Source of the DNA: Symsagittifera roscoffensis
Lineage: Eukaryota; Xenacoelomorpha; Acoela; Convolutidae
Reading direction: 5' to 3'
NCBI RefSeq assembly: GCF_963678635.1
Contig: NC_087066.1
Span: forward strand, 17,419,275-17,483,274
Length of the DNA stretch: 64,000 nt
How positions within the stretch are numbered: position 1 is the first letter of the stretch; every line of letters starts with the position of its first letter. Under the pieces are notes generated by a model that was given only the letters and a program-made list of their open reading frames with translations, had not been told where the DNA came from and did not search any database. Of this stretch, positions 11,601 through 23,870 are shown in pieces. The translations under genes were made by a program, and so were the position numbers.

Positions 11601-12045
11601 AGAAATCGTTGGGGTGGTTTTTTTTGAAAAAAAATGATTCAAAGGTTTCACTGATTCAAAAATACGATTGTTTTCTGCAATCATCCGATGCTTGTTGATG
11701 CAAAAAAAAATATTAGTGACAATTCAAGAGTGTTTTTACCTCCCATCAGTTTCTTTGGTTTAAATTTTTTTTCTATCGGTCTCGATAAAATGAAGAAAGC
11801 CAGATAAAAAATGATTTTACTTTCCAGAGCAATATCTTGGTGTTGAACAAACTGACAAACAAGAGTACCTTTTTCTGTAACTATTAATGTCGGTCCTAAA
11901 AACACATCAGTGTGTGACAAAAAATTGAATTGATCTGGCTTCAAACCCCTAGTTGATACTTTTACTGATCTTTTTTATTAAGTTACACTGCACTGTTTGT
12001 TCCGCTCAAATCCTTTTTTACACTCGTCTTTTACACACATCCTTC
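11600..12045. other. Flank between BEL/Pao copy C and the satellite array
   Basis: A minus-strand open frame at 11681-11944 (87 codons, GTG start) is the only notable content. It may be the upstream part of the BEL/Pao element but contains no motif I can name. It stops just before the satellite array begins. Confidence 0.3.
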
Positions 12046-14215
12046 ATCATTCCCCACAGCTCCCCAGTACCCAAAAAATCAGATCACAATTTAACCCAAA
12101 GGTTAACTGGAGCCAATAAGAGTCACCAAACAACCTCAGCCAGTTTTTTTTATTACTCAGCCACAACTCCCCAGTACCCAAACACTCAGATCACATTTTA
12201 ACCCATAGGTCAATTGAAGCCAATAAGAGCCACCAAACAACCTCAGCCACTTTTTTGATTACTCAGCCACAACTCCCAAGTACCCAAACATTCAGATCAC
12301 ATTTTAACCCAGAGGTCAATTGGAGCCAATAAAAGCCACCAAACAACCTCAGCCAATTTTTTTGTTACTCAGCCACAACTCCCCAGTACCCAAAAACTCA
12401 GATCACATTTTAACCCAAAGATTAACTGGAGCCAATAAGAGTCACCAAACAACCTCAGCCAGTTTTTTGATTACTCAGCCACAACTCCCAAGTACCCAAA
12501 CACTCAGATCACATTTTAACCCATAGGTCAATTGAAGCCAATTAGAGCCACCAAACAACCTCAGCCACTTTTTTGATTACTCAGCCACAACTCCCAAGTA
12601 CCCAAACACTCAGATCACATTTTAACCCATAGGTCAATTGAAGCCAATTAGAGCCACCAAACAACCTCAGCCATTTGTTTAATTACTCAGCCACAACTCC
12701 CAAGTACCCAAACACTCAGATCACATTTTAACCCAGAGGTCAATTGGAGTCAATAAAAGCCACCAAAAATCCTCAGCCAATTTTTTTGTTACTCAGCCGC
12801 AACTCCCCAGTACCCAAACACTCAGATCACATTTTAACCCAGAGGTCAAATGGAGCCAATAAGAGCCACCAAATAACCTCAGCCAGTTTTTTGATTACTC
12901 AGCCACAACTCCCCAGTACCAAAACACTCAGACCACATTTTAACCCAGAGGTCAATTGGAGCCAATGAGAGCCACCAAACAAGAAGCTCAGCCAGTTTTT
13001 TGATTACTCAGCCACAACTCTCAAGTACCCAAACACTCAGATCACATTTTAACCCAGAGGTCAATTGAAGCCAATAAGAGCCACCAATTAACCTCAGCCA
13101 CTTTTTTGATTACTCAGCCACAACTCCCCAGTACCGAAACACTTAGATCACATTTTAACCCAGAGGTCAATTGGAGCCAATAAAAGCCACCAAAAATCCT
13201 CAGCCAACTTTTTTGTTACTCAGCCACAACTCCCCAGTACCCAAACACTCAGATCACATTTTAACCCAGAGGTCAATTGGAGCCAATGAGAGCCACCACA
13301 CAACCTCAGCCAGTTTTTTGATTACTCAGCAACAACTCCCAAGTACCCAAACACTCAGATCACATGTTAATCCAGAGGTCAATTGGAGCCGATAAGAGCC
13401 ACCAAATAACCTCAGGCAGTTTTTTGATTACTCAGCCACAACTCGCCAGTACCAAAACACTCAGATCACATTTTAAACCAGAGGTCAATTGGAGCCAATG
13501 AGAGCCACCAAACAACCTCAGCCAGTTTTTTGATTACTCAGCAACAAGTCCCAAGTACCCAATCACTCAGATCACATTTTAACTCAGAGGTCAATGGGAG
13601 CCAATAAGAGCCATCAAACAATCTCAGCCAGTTTTTTGACTACTCAGCCACAACTCCCCAGTACCAAATCACTCAGAGCACATTTTAACCCAGAGGTTAA
13701 TTGGAGCCAATAAGAGCCATCAAAAAACCTCAGCCTGTTTTTTGATTACTCAGCCACAACTCCCCAGTATTAAAACACTCAGATCACTTTTTAACCCAGA
13801 GTTCAATTGGAGCCAATAAGCGCCACCAAACAACCTCAGCCAGTTTTTTGATTACTCAGCAACAACTCCCCGGTGCCCAAAAAATCAGATCACAATTTAA
13901 CCCAAAGGTTAATTGGAGCCAATAAGTGCCACCAAACAACATCAGCCAGTTTTTTGATTACTCAGCCACAACTACTCAGTACCGAAACACTCAGATCACA
14001 TTTTAACCCAGAAGTCAATTGGAGCCAATCCGAGTCAGCCACCAGTCCCAGGGAGTTTTCTGATTATTCAGCCTTAACTCGTTCAGCACCCAAAAATGCA
14101 GATTTTTGATTACTCAGCCACAATTCCCCAGTACTTAAAAATTCTGATCTCAATTTAACCCAGAGGTGAATTGGAGCCAATTAGAGCCACACAGCAACCC
14201 CAAACAGTTTGAAAC
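12045..14215. repeat. 106-bp tandem satellite, about 20 copies
   Basis: The monomer includes CACTCAGATCACATTTTAAC, CAATTGGAGCCAATAAGAGC, CACCAAACAACCTCAGCC, TTTTTTGATTACTCAGCCAC and AACTCCCCAGTACCC. Successive AGATCAC words lie at 12081, 12188, 12294 and 12400, giving a period of 106-107 bp. Copies differ by scattered substitutions and a few indels (for example an insertion at about 12980). The first and last units are the most diverged. Because 106 is not a multiple of three, the 60-80-codon plus-strand open frames inside the array break after about two monomers and are not genes. Confidence 0.95.
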
Positions 14216-14950
14216 TGGGATTAAGAATGTACGTTTGAAAGCTCAGAATCTAAGATGCAAGATTACAAAAAACTACTCAGCTGCGAAATTAAATAAGACT
14301 CAGTATTTGGCATATTACTTAACAATTTGGGGACTTTCTGGCCAATTTCTCTCTAAGAGTTTCAAAAAGTTTTAAGTTTCTTTTTTTTAATGTCAAAATA
14401 AACTTATATGACGGCCTAGCTTAGATCTTTTGCTTTCGAACGAACACTTTCGAGTCCAAATTTCAAACTGCTTCTGATGTTTACAGGATTTTTTGGTGCT
14501 AAAATACCAACCGGCACAAACGTGAAAAAAAAAAACGTTCAATTAAGCGCATGGAAAATTAAAGTTGCAAATTCTATGTCCCGCAACTATACAACGTATC
14601 GTCAACGATTTCGTCCGCCAACTTAAAACTTCGAGAAATTATGAACGCGTGAAATTATTCTTTCATGGATAACCTTTTTTGCAATTTCGTTGAGTTAGTA
14701 TTGAACTGTTGGTTTCGAAGAATTGAATTTAACAGTTGACGCGTTTCGTTTCAAATTCCGCAGTTTACCCAATTGGTATTTGACAACCGACAGCTGATCC
14801 AGGACTCCAGTGAATAACAAAAAAATCCCTCCAACGGACACAATAACTAACAATCACCTGAAATGTTCACACTTGATTCGCCGAAGCATCTCGTAATAAG
14901 CATAAAACTAATATAACTGGCTCATTCAATATGAAGTCAAAGATTGCACA
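14215..14950. other. Non-coding stretch after the satellite
   Basis: No supported feature. The open frame at 14166-14375 starts inside the last monomer and has no recognisable content. Confidence 0.4.
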
Positions 14951-15705
14951 TAGATTTTCAGTGCTGATTTAAATTATGCGGACAAAACGTCGAAGACTTC
15001 AAATTTAAAACGCGTGTTTCTCAAATTGGGTTAACTTTAGGTGGGAAATGACAAGAACAAAACTTGCTCAGAGTTTTAGCAGAGTTCAAAAATGTAATTT
15101 GGATTGCGAAACTCCGGTCCAAAATTATGCCCTGACAACGGATAATTTTCGGCTTTTTACTCAATGAAAAACTACGACAAAACTACCAAGTCAATTACTG
15201 ACAAAATTATATCAATATGAGACTCTTACGTAGCCCAATAAAATTTGAGAATGGTATAACCTCAAGAAAATGAATAAATTATTTTGTTTTTGTTTGATAA
15301 ACAAAACATATTGCTTCTACTATATAAAATACCAATTTTTATGCGCAATTTCGTTTTACGCAAATTGTTGGCGATTATTACTTTCTTAAAATTTTTTGGG
15401 TTGCGTAAGAGGCTCACTTTGAAATAATTTTGTCAGTAATTGCCAGTTACTGACTATCTTAGTAGTTTTGTTGTAATTTTCCATTGATTTGATTGAAAAA
15501 ATCCTAAAATGATCCATTTTCAGGATAAAATTTTGGGCCCCATTATCGCAAAAAATGCAGCAGGTTAAAACTGCTAAATTTTTGAGAAAGCCTTGTCTTC
15601 ATCCTTTTCTACCTAAAAATAACCAAATTTGAGAAAATTTTTTTAATGAATTTCTTTTGTTTTGCATTTTGTCCGCATACTTTAAATCAACACTGTGCTC
15701 TTGGG
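14950..15705. mobile_element. Fold-back element (non-autonomous DNA transposon-like)
   Basis: The two ends are inverted copies. CAGTGCTGATTTAAATTATG followed by CGGACAAAACG at about 14959-14989 matches the reverse complement of 15665-15700 (CAGTGTTGATTTAAAGTATG then CGGACAAAATG). The similarity extends inwards for about 300 bp on each side. Examples are TCAAATTGGGTTAACTTTAGG against TCAAATTTGGTTATTTTTAGG, and AATTACTGACAAAATTAT against the same string in the opposite arm. The spacer of about 130 bp (15255-15390) is AT-rich and non-coding. Target-site duplications are not obvious. No transposase is encoded. Confidence 0.75.
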
Positions 15706-15785
15706 AGAACAATGCGCAATTAGCAGCACTATAAAAAACTACACAACAAAAATTGAAGATAAACAATATTCAGCCTGCAAGAAAT

Positions 15786-16053
15786 TTGGCTTGGTTTGGT
15801 CACCGACAGGGTTTGAACTTTCACAGGTTGAAAGCAAAACTAGGTATAATCAACAGCTGAATTAAAGAGCGCTAAAAGAGCAGTAAATCAACTTCTATAT
15901 ATATATGAAAAGTGTGTTCTTAATTTGAATCGAAAATTGAGAAGTGACTTCTGTATAAAGTGAGAAGTCATTTCTCCAAAACTTAAGATGAACATCCCTC
16001 AAGATCCCCAAAAATCTCTCAAGATCAAACCCTGTCGGTGACCGAACCAAGCC
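15786..16053. repeat. 30-bp inverted repeat with tRNA T-arm/B-box-like sequence
   Basis: The string TTGGCTTGGTTTGGTCACCG followed by ACAGGGTTTGAAC at about 15788-15820 recurs inverted at 16024-16053. Read towards the interior, each arm contains TCAAACCCTGTCGGTGACC, which looks like the 3' half of a tRNA (B box GGTTCAAACCC, then T stem and acceptor). No complete cloverleaf or clear A box is visible. I read this as two inverted tRNA-derived SINE ends or a tRNA relic, not a functional tRNA. Confidence 0.35.
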
Positions 16054-16559
16054 AACTATCTTGCCACTATACCATGACTTCTGCTGCTAATGACGACACT
16101 CCATGATAAACCTTAAAATATTTGATTTTTTAAAAACTAAGAAAATACGAAATGTTAGATCTGACAGCAGACAACGTAGTATCTATATCACTAGGTTCCC
16201 AACCAGCAATAAAGATACTCATCGGACGTTATTCAGAAAGGCAAACAAAAGAAGCAAAAGGTTGCAATTTTTTCATCTTGAACGAATGAATCATTTCTTT
16301 CCATTATCATAGCAATTTTTATTTGGAAGATGTTGTGTTTTGGTGGTTGGTACATTGTTGTCTGCTGAGAGAAGTAACGAAGTAACTATTTGTAGTTTCC
16401 GAAGTTTCACGAAAACTATTAACGAAGCGGAGTAACATTACGGGCTTTCTCATTTCAGTGTGGCGCGTTGATAAGCATGTATTATCACTTACACATAATA
16501 TATTTTTGGTCAAAATCAATCGAATTACATCAATCAAAACCATCTCTTACCTCGGTGTC

Positions 16560-16863
16560 CATTTAGCCTACATGGATCGTTCTTAAGAAGGGCGTGTCTT
16601 AAAACAAATGAACCAGAACAATTTGATCGCTTTTCCAATGCCAAGTTAAAATAACAAGCAATGCGTCAAAATTACTTGCTTTTCCGTGCTCCTGTCAGTT
16701 TAGAACCTACTAAAAACGATTGTCCGTTTTTCCGATGAGAAACACCTGATAACCTGACTTCTGCCCTGAAGGTAAACAAATCAGCTAGAAGAGGACCTGA
16801 TTGGTCACTTTGCAACAAACACGACAGCAAACTACAACAAACGCTAAGGACAAATACATGCAT
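16560..16863 (-). CDS. Candidate first exons of a secreted protein, unrecognised
   Basis: A true ATG at 16863 opens a 63-codon frame that begins like a signal peptide (MHVFVLSVCCSLLSCLLQS). It continues with protein-like sequence (LFTFRAEVRLSGVSHRKNG). The TAA of this frame overlaps a possible splice donor (GCAA|GTAATT at about 16675). Downstream on the same strand a short open segment ends in CACCGAG|GTAAGAG near 16550, a strong donor, and would encode KNDPCRLNGHRG in one frame. A multi-exon secreted protein gene is therefore possible. I know no homologue, and the exon chain is inference. Confidence 0.3.
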
Positions 16864-17109
16864 ACAAAAACGAGCGAAGCATCTCGAGATAGGTCAGGAT
16901 CAACCAACGGATATCATTATCAATGATGAGTGAGGATATTTGCTACAAATAGAAAGCTTATTATATTTACAAAAAAAAACAAAAAAAAAATTTTCATTTC
17001 GTTTTTGTGCGTGTTGCAATGAATGAAATATGTGAACGCGAAGAGTGTTATTGAATTAGGCATAACTGACAACAGCTGACTACGAAAAATGAACCAAAAC
17101 AAAAAAATT

Positions 17110-19500
17110 ATAAAACCATTTCAGAAAATCATTTCCTACGTTTTTTCTCTTTTTTTTATCAGATTCATTGTGTCAGGTCAGGTTCACGTTTTTATAGATA
17201 CAAATTTTTGTGTCAACTAAAAGCTAAGTGAAGCTTCCAAAAAAGTTTTTATTGGAGTAAAATCAGGTTTTTAAAATTTAATAAAATTGTTTTTTTTTCA
17301 TAAGAAGTACGCGCTTGCTCCTTGCTCGAAATTAGACTGAAGTCAAAAGCTTTAAACCACTTTTTATTAACACTGGAAAAATTTTCAAAATAAGATTTTC
17401 GAATCTTGACTGAAAGGGCACTAGGATAATATATTATCCGACCAATTCCGATGATTATTAGTGGTTTTTGCGTTTTAAATAGGCTAACTTTGACTAGGGG
17501 AAAGCGCGACAATAAAATGCATATTTTTTAACAACTCGTTTTGGCGCCAACAGACGCACGCAAAATTGGAAGAAAACATTCATGCCGAAAAAATGCGAAA
17601 TTTTTTTTTGAATTTTTTTTTAAATGTATAGAATAACTGCAGCATTGAATCTGTCTTACAAAATGGAGTGTAATAACGTTATCACAAAAAACCTAATGGA
17701 GAAAATTTAGTGTTTGAGCCACTCACAAAAACGTTAGGAATAAATTATTTAGTTTTGTTTTTAGGAAACTCAAACAAAAAAAATCAGTTGAAACAATGCT
17801 GTTCTTTACAACTTAGGCTTGTTTTGTATTTTTTTTAGAATGATGAATCTGTTTTGCCTAATTTCTCCATTTTTTATTTTTTTCCGAAAAAGTTTTACCA
17901 TAGTCTTTTTGTTTGTTTTTGTTTTTATTGTTTTTCAACTTATTCTGTGGGGTATGTAAAATAAACTAATACATAACAAAGTTTTAATAAAATGCAGTAG
18001 TTCGACAAAAAAAACTCGGAGAAATTAATGGCAATTCGAACGCAAAATGGCATGCAAAGACAATAGACTGCTCATATCAGGGTGAAAACCTGAAATTTCT
18101 GACAACCGCTTGAAACAAATGAAAAAAATATTTGTCAAAAACTGATCGAATGAATCGAAGAAAAAATTGAAAGATTTGATTTTTGCTTTCAATTTTTTCT
18201 TCTTTTTAGCATGTTAAGTCAAACATCTCACGCTATATTAAGTTAACATTACCTATTTTGATTGTTGTAGCGCATTGTTGTGTCGCGAGCCCCGTTTTAA
18301 TTTGAGACGATTTATTTTGACGTTTACGCTTCAGTTGCAAGAAATATATTGCGCTTGAATTATCTCAAATTCGCTAAATGGCAATTTTCAAACATCAATT
18401 AAAAAGTTACTTTTTTGAAAATTGAGCTCAGGACGTTTTATAATTCTTAGATGATCTTAGAAAATGTCAAAAATGGCTAGTTAAAGAATCAAAATGGTCT
18501 GGATAAAAATATCCGAGCATAATTATTCTGTACATTTCTTCGAATCATGATAATATTTTTTGCTTAAAACATATTATTAAAGATAATAATGTCAAAAGAT
18601 ATAGAACAACACGATCTTAACCGCTGAACTAGTTGTTTAGAGAAAGTATCATGTGGGATAGTTTAAGAAGTCAGAACAGCAATTACACAAGATTTTTGAA
18701 CAAACCAATTGGGATCTTTTCCAGTTTCTTTTCCCCACTTAAAATTACAAAAACCTGTCCAAAAATTTTTCACATGGCATTTTGCAGCTGGAAATGTCAG
18801 AGGACTTTGTTCGCATTTTCAAGCTGACACGTTTTAATGCAGTTTATAACAAGAAAAGTCACTTCAAATAGGCTTTCAAATAATGCATTTTCCAAAAAAA
18901 ATCAGTTACGAAAACTTGAAAAGAGCCACCATTTGATTTGAAACCGCAAAGTTAAAAAAAATTGACATTATAAAAATATAGCAACAACTAGCGGTTTCAC
19001 GGTGGCTTTCTCATTTCACCTCAAAAATTTTTATTGGTTCTTTTCTCTTTCCCATTTCTCATTTTAATCCTTTCGGAAAATTTTCTGAGCAACTCTCGCT
19101 GATTCCGCTGCAGGAGCTTTCGCGTAAAATGGCGTCGTTTCTTCTTCTCATTACTGAAACAAAGTCTAAAAAATAACCAGGTGCTAAACTAGTTTGGGGA
19201 GAGACTGCTGTGAAACAGCGCAGAATGTTTTGACTGGCGAGTATGTCTGGCTCAAAATGAAAAAGATACACAAAAAATCAAAAAGCACTTTATGTGGGTG
19301 TATTTTAGTCCTTAGCTCGTTTAACTCCACTACTGGTTAATCAAATCAAGACATGCTGATTATTTTTTAAATATATGTTTTTGGAAATTTGATCAACAGA
19401 CCAAGTGAACGATTTCCCAGCTAAATCATTTTAGGGCTCGTGCCATCGGAATAGCAATGAACCGAATACAAAATTGAGATGAATTAAGATGTGCGATAAA
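17110..19500. other. Long AT-rich stretch with no supported gene
   Basis: It contains an 87-codon minus-strand open frame (17249-17512) and a 70-codon one (19059-19271). Both have protein-like composition but no motif I recognise. At 18066-18110 the sequence AGACTGCTCATATCAGGGTG matches the terminus of the fold-back elements at 34.5-41.3 kb, so a small solo end of that family lies here. Nothing else can be supported. Confidence 0.4.
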
Positions 19501-19559
19501 GGTAATTGGAAATAAACAGCCTTCAAAAATGTTTGTTTCTTTTCATTCGTTTCATTCGA

Positions 19560-20021
19560 ATCTCAAATTTCATCGCACTATTGTTACCTTTATTGATTCC
19601 AACATGCCCCTGACATTTGTCATCAGTGAGCGCGGCAAACAGCAACTTCTCCATGATGGCGAAGATTTCGATCTGAACCGCCATAAAAACCTCACTAACA
19701 ATGCAGCTGGAGATGCGTAGAAATAGTCGGCTTTTTTTCCTTCCCTTTGCTATCTGCAATCTTTTATTAATAAAATTACTGTTCACATTGTCCGATTGTC
19801 ATGATAACTGACATGCAGTTTGATAAGGCCACGACAAACATATTTGGTTTTCAAAATCAACCTTGTAAATTTCTCATTAGAACATAAAACTGATGCTCGC
19901 CAGAGGTGGTGGAAGGAAAACGAGCAAAGTACCCCGTAAAGCTGATATTACCACCATGTCAGATGAAATCATCCAAATTGACTAAAGAGCATGATTTTGT
20001 ATATGAGGAAGAAGTGATAAC
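19560..20021 (+). pseudogene. FLYWCH-type zinc finger remnant, probably of a Mutator-like element
   Basis: The plus strand encodes PLTFVISERGKQQLLHDGED (about 19604-19663) and then NRHKNLTNN. This resembles the start of a FLYWCH domain ('L-F--S-RGK--L--DGY-Y--'). Stops replace the region where the W-C core should lie (about 19717-19730). About 170 bp further on, SPEVVEGKRAKYPVKLILPP and KEHDFVYEEEVIT form an open segment ending exactly at a GTAAGT donor (20022). FLYWCH domains are common N-terminal modules of animal Mutator-like transposons, and the downstream 20.38-20.56 kb frame fits a MULE transposase. The assignment is by motif resemblance only. Confidence 0.38.
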
Positions 20022-20354
20022 GTAAGTACAAAACCCAAACACTTGCCAGAACTTATTTTTGAAAAAATTATTAAAAAATCTGGAAGTCACTAAAAATCAA
20101 ACGTTTAAAAAAGCATGATTGATGGGCGTGCGTGCTGGTGGGAGGAAAAGGAGGGCCTCAGGAAAAAAAAACTTTTTTTTAAATTTGTTTTTGAAACTCA
20201 ATGATATTTTCTGGGGAGCTAAATCAGTTTTTTCAACTAGTTATTAAATCGAAAACATTTTCGAATAAGAATCTTTAACCAGAACTGTTCTAAGGCGACG
20301 ACCTACCGAATCCGCCCCCACTCGATCAAAAACAATGCTGTGCCTTAGGGGTGA

Positions 20355-20665
20355 TAGTTTTTGCTTCTTTAATGCGGCTCCAACAATAAAGATCGAATGC
20401 TGATTTTCGCAGCCGACGAAAACTTGGAGACGTTGGTTCAAATTTTGTTTGAGATGCCCCTAAATTTTTCAAAGCTCTGGCAAACAATCTCCCTTGTCTA
20501 TTTCGGCTTTCGATTGTGGCTCCTTTTCTTCTCGATTGCGGCTCCGACGATGATGACCAAATGCTGATTTTCGCAGCCGACTAAAACTTTGAGACGTTGG
20601 TTCAAATTTTATTTGACATGCCGCTAAAACTTTCAAAGCATTGGCAAACAATCCCCTTTGTTTAT
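20355..20665 (+). repeat. 164-bp direct duplication inside a possible MULE transposase remnant
   Basis: Two copies (about 20374-20500 and 20538-20665) share GCGGCTCC, AATGCTGATTTTCGCAGCCG, GAGACGTTGGTTCAAATTTT and TTGGCAAACAATC-C with a 164-bp period. The first copy is open on the plus strand and reads RMLIFAADENLETLVQILFE. This is comparable to the 'ILIF-T-ENL--L' stretch that precedes the catalytic DGTF motif in Mutator-like transposases. No DGTF is preserved. The second copy is frameshifted. Minus-strand frames here are shadows. Confidence 0.4.
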
Positions 20666-21159
20666 GAAAAAAGCAAGTGAAAATCAGTTCATTCGGTTTT
20701 TCAGACAGCTAAATTTTTTTAGTTCGAGACTTGAACGTTCCCAAACAATGAAAAAATTTTAAAATGTGTCATTTAGGACTTTTAAAAAGTGTTCAGCGCG
20801 TCTTTATCACAATTTGCTTGTTTCATTTTGCACAAGCAATTTGGCGCAAAAGTTAGGAGCAGGAATTGGCACCCTTACATAGACAAGATAAAGAAGCACG
20901 CATAATCCTGAAATCGTTTGTCCCTCTGGTTCCATTCAGAGCTTGATTTCGAAATTAGTATCACTGCCTTATGCAATGCAGTTTCCCAGGAAGACGAACC
21001 CTCGACTATGTGGATTCTTCCGAAACGACACTTTAACGTGAGCACAAGGGATCAGGACAATTTCCCAATAGTCTGTGATATTAATAACCGCCGAAAAAAG
21101 TACCACTAGTGAAAGTGCTGCCACCGTTGAAAGTGCTGTCAACGTAACCAAGTACGAAA

Positions 21160-22480
21160 AATCCCAATCTCTATTATTAGAGCTGCTGAACTACTACAAA
21201 CACACTAATATTCTATAACAAACTGAAGGCCTTTCTTTCAATTTTTACTTCTCACTTCTATTCAAAATATTTCGTCTTCTTTCTTTCGATCAGATCAAAG
21301 GTGTATGTGTTAGCGCTACTAATTGTCGCCTGCTACGAATAGTCGCTTGCCGTGAATTATTGATTTTTTAAAATGTTACGAGTTGTCACTTGAGGCGATT
21401 TGTTGCTGCGGCGTATTGTCGCCGTGCCGTCATCGGAGAACAGCAATGATCACATCGTGATATACATCTGATGCAGAAAAAAAACAAGGAAGAAAAGGTT
21501 GCAGGGATAAAATTTTTGTTGAATTGAACGGCAGGAAGACAACGGTGATGAGTGGAATTTTTTGAAAGACTGTGGCTGTTTGAGATTTTTAAAATTTTAT
21601 TCAAGTGTTTTTGCAAAAACTGATAATTAACAGCTAAAAGAACTAAATTCGTTACATTTTTTAAGAAATTGTTCATCTCAGCAAACTATCGGAAAGGATT
21701 AAATTTAGGAAAATTTATCTCGCCAGGCAACTAAAAATTTTACATTTAGCAGACCGTAGAAGTCTAATATTACAATTATAAGAGCAAACTGTCTCGAACC
21801 GCCAAATTACGCTATTTTATAGTTTTGTAGGCGCATTAAATGCTCAATTTGTATTAGAATGCATGACTAGCATTCTACTAGGCATTCTATTTACATGCAA
21901 GAGTTGTAAATGCTAATCTTTCCAATAGAATTTGAATGTTTGAAAAACCACTTAGTTTTGGCTCAAAAATACTTGCACAATCGCTCATTTTATGATCAAA
22001 AAAATTAATTGCAAAAGCATTCCTTTTGTATCAAATCTAAATGTCTAATATCATATCTAACTAAAGTAATTTATCTAAAAGTGTTGTTATATCTGAAAAG
22101 TGTTTTAACCTAAAAGCAATTTGAGCCATTTCTAATTCAAACCAGCTCTCAGATTGGGAAAACTGCAGCATCTCACAAGTTAGCACATCGAATATACTAA
22201 AAATTGTAGTTATTAGAGCAAATTATATAGCTTCGAAGCGCGCCAAAATAAGCAATTTGTAAATTATCTAAACTATTTCATCATAACAAAAAATGCTTTT
22301 CGCAGACTTTCTAGACAGTTTGAATTTTAATTGTTTTAATGTCACTTGACTTGCTGTAGAAAGTTTTGGGTTCGCGTTCAAAATTTATTGAGTTTTCGCC
22401 CATTTTAAGGTCGAAGATTGTATTTGGAAACACTTTCCCTTCGTCGTGGAACGTTTTTTTTTTGTTTTAACGTTATATCT
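21160..22480. other. AT-rich stretch with no supported gene
   Basis: There is a short cluster of GTCGC words around 21300-21430 (TTGTCGCC, GTCGCTTGCC, GTTGTCAC). I see no RNA gene or convincing coding exon. The 96-codon minus-strand frame at 21386-21676 has no recognised motif. Confidence 0.35.
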
Positions 22481-22484
22481 ATGC

Positions 22485-22622
<138 letters not shown>

Positions 22623-22859
22623 TGTTATAAGTGCGGATAGTTTTCATATTTAAAAAAATCAAAAAATCTACCAACATGGAGAACAATTTGTGTCAACATT
22701 TTGACAATGGCTGATAGGATTTGATTTAAGACTGTAGCAAATGAAAACTACCCATCCGTAAATTATCTCACTTAATTCAATCGTCTTCCTCTAAAAATCT
22801 TTTTTTTTCTTCAATTATTTACCAATGCGACTAGCAAGAAGGCTGCAATCGGGTTTTTA

Positions 22860-23610
22860 CACGTGTTTTACTTGCATTATTATAAATTCCAATTCAATCG
22901 ACCATCCGGTATATCTGGCGTAGAGATAACACACCTGCTTGAGACGACAAAAGCTTGCGAATCTAATCCAGCCAGAACCTGTTTTTATTGCGTACTAGAA
23001 GTTTTTGTGCTTTTTTGCCGTATCCAAATGTTCTTGAAGATTCAGCTTTAATCCAAGTTGCTGCAAGACCAATAATGCTTCAGAAGACAAAAATCCCGGG
23101 AGTTTGCTTCTATTTGGGACTGGTTTTGGATTTTTGTCTGCCGGCCTATTTTCCGCAGAACGGATTTTTCTAAAGTTCAGCGTCTTTCTAGAACTGCGAA
23201 AACTTCATGTACGTTTTCTAATCGTGCACGTAGTTTGTTCCGGATAGCTTGGTCTTTTTGCAGTTTTATAAACTGGACAAATACCATGTTTTGAAAGCTT
23301 TTTCTTCAATGGTTGATTTTCTTTTATTTTGATTTTCATTATAGTCTTTTTTTTTCAATCGCAAGTGGTGCAAAGCTCAGCTCAGCCTCTTTGTCAAATT
23401 TTCTGTTTTCTTTTTTTTGTTACTTCAATCAGTATACAGCAACCAGCTATCCTTGTTGCCTTCTGAAAATGATTTGAATGAAATATCATTTCAGCTAGAT
23501 GATCATCAACAAACTCTGCAATTTTAAAAAAGCTACTTGTCATTGCACTGCCTATGTTTCTAAGTGCAAAACGATCGATACATCTTTTCAACATTTTGCA
23601 CAATAGTTGC
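22860..23610 (-). pseudogene. Decayed coding region, unrecognised
   Basis: Several adjacent minus-strand open segments look protein-like. 23394-23603 contains SSFFKIAEFVDDHLAEMIFH and FQKATRIAGCCILIEV. About 23205-23290 contains KDQAIRNKLRARLENVHEVF. About 23030-23110 contains GFLSSEALLVLQQLGLKLN. They lie in different frames with stops between them. FQKATRIAGCCILIEV loosely recalls the 'SF-KLIRVTA--LRFI' stretch of BEL/Pao pol, but the match is too weak to assert. A transposon relic is the most likely identity. Confidence 0.3.
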
Positions 23611-23870
23611 TATTTTAACTATCAACTCAAATGCATAAAAGGTTTCGAGTTCGTTGACTTTGACAGGCCTGCTTTTAAGCGTCAATTCTTAAAACCCGCC
23701 ATCAGTAGGTTGAAACTAATTATCCACAAGGGAATCAACCGATTATAAGAGCCGTTCGAGTCTTCACGGAGAACCTCTGTTGAGACTCTGCTTACATGTA
23801 CTCTTAAGTTCATTTTTTGGGCTGGGTGATGTTGCCTCACCCACAAGCAGCAAACACAGATCATGGCGGG

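Noticed and set aside
11953-14109. Series of 68-82-codon plus-strand frames with shared peptides
   Set aside because: They repeat with the 106-bp satellite and break every two monomers because the period is not a multiple of three.
20930-21150. Minus-strand frame with a hydrophobic segment and IHIVEGSSSWETA, vaguely like a PLAC8 C-terminal half
   Set aside because: The cysteine block is missing and two frames are needed. The resemblance is too weak to call a third PLAC8 gene.
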